Shown here piece after piece: positions 63,933 through 64,000 of a stretch of 64,000 nt of DNA. The position numbers and the translations under genes are program-made. The notes beneath the pieces are model-generated. The model had not been told where the DNA came from, did not search any database, and saw only the letters and a program-made list of their open reading frames with translations. The stretch's first letter is position 1. Each line of letters begins with the position of its first letter. The DNA comes from Microbacterium sp. MYb72 (GTDB lineage Bacteria; Actinomycetota; Actinomycetes; Actinomycetales; Microbacteriaceae), in NCBI RefSeq assembly GCF_002979415.1, contig NZ_PCOT01000004.1:111860-175859 (forward strand), in the 5' to 3' direction.

Positions 63933-64000
63933 CTACGGGGCGCTCGGGCCGACCTTCGAGGTGGTCAGCGGAGCACGCGTCGCCGCGTTGCTGGTCGCCT
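63933..64000 (-). CDS. Possible 3' end of a gene cut by the window edge
   Basis: The reverse strand reads ATSNAATRAPLTTSKVGPSAP followed by TAG at 63933, with good GC3 bias. It may be the tail of a gene starting outside. A forward frame over the same bases is also open, so the call is weak and no function can be given. Confidence 0.25.
   Translation of the reverse strand, partial: ATSNAATRAPLTTSKVGPSAP

Overview
The window is a high-GC (roughly 70% by eye) actinobacterial chromosome segment, most likely from Microbacterium or a close relative in the Microbacteriaceae. Supporting signs are codon use dominated by C/G third positions, very many GTG starts, four-base ATGA/GTGA overlaps between genes, a mycobacterial-type short ArgA, ClpC with a ClgR-like box, a regulator-cydABDC bd-oxidase operon, and dispersed short palindromes.

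Layout. 1-13 kb is mostly housekeeping: the N-terminal part of an epoxide hydrolase, tRNA-Ser(CGA), a MetE-like protein, a possible 2-oxoglutarate/iron oxygenase, a COG2345-type regulator overlapping cydA and followed by cydB, cydD and cydC, then radA, an SseB-like protein, a membrane-anchored protein and argA. 13-36 kb is a large catabolic island. It holds a Rieske ferredoxin, two ACMSD/LigJ-type amidohydrolases, an iron/phosphonate-type ABC importer, an aminotransferase, GntR and PucR/CdaR regulators, a thiamine-diphosphate decarboxylase-like enzyme, two aldehyde dehydrogenases, two FAD aromatic hydroxylases, three tandem RraA-fold aldolase-like genes and a LigB-type extradiol dioxygenase. 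Taken together (inference) these could import an aromatic compound, possibly an amino- or keto-acid, convert it through keto acid and aldehyde to an aromatic acid, hydroxylate it, open the ring and finish through oxalomesaconate hydratase and carboxy-hydroxy-oxoadipate aldolase chemistry. Four promoters in the island carry the same palindrome, TCCGACACNGTGTCGGA or a close variant.

36-50 kb returns to general functions: clpC, a DUF2975-XRE pair behind a 31-bp palindromic operator, a YbjQ protein, a lipoprotein, a dicarboxylate symporter, a CPA1 antiporter, a luciferase-like monooxygenase, a DUF559 nuclease-like gene bracketed by two 52-bp palindromes, pheA and pgm. 50-64 kb is a carbohydrate/uronate island: glycerate kinase, LacI, hydroxyacid dehydrogenase, sugar ABC importer, protein-phosphatase-like enzyme, alpha-L-fucosidase, Tat-exported PL6 lyase, a second LacI, fructuronate reductase (UxuB) and glucuronate isomerase (UxaC). 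Three near-identical LacI-type operators (TGGCAANCGNTTGCCR) tie it together.

The most unusual material is outside the genes. The word GGATGCC/GGCATCC occurs about 130 times (hand count), against about 15 expected from base composition. It forces otherwise rare codons and forms the stems of several terminators, an arrangement like the DNA uptake sequences of Neisseria and Haemophilus. Several unrelated families of 50-100 bp palindromic elements are also present. Two of them lie inside the cydD reading frame, and a larger array supplies the 3' end of an FAD hydroxylase gene.
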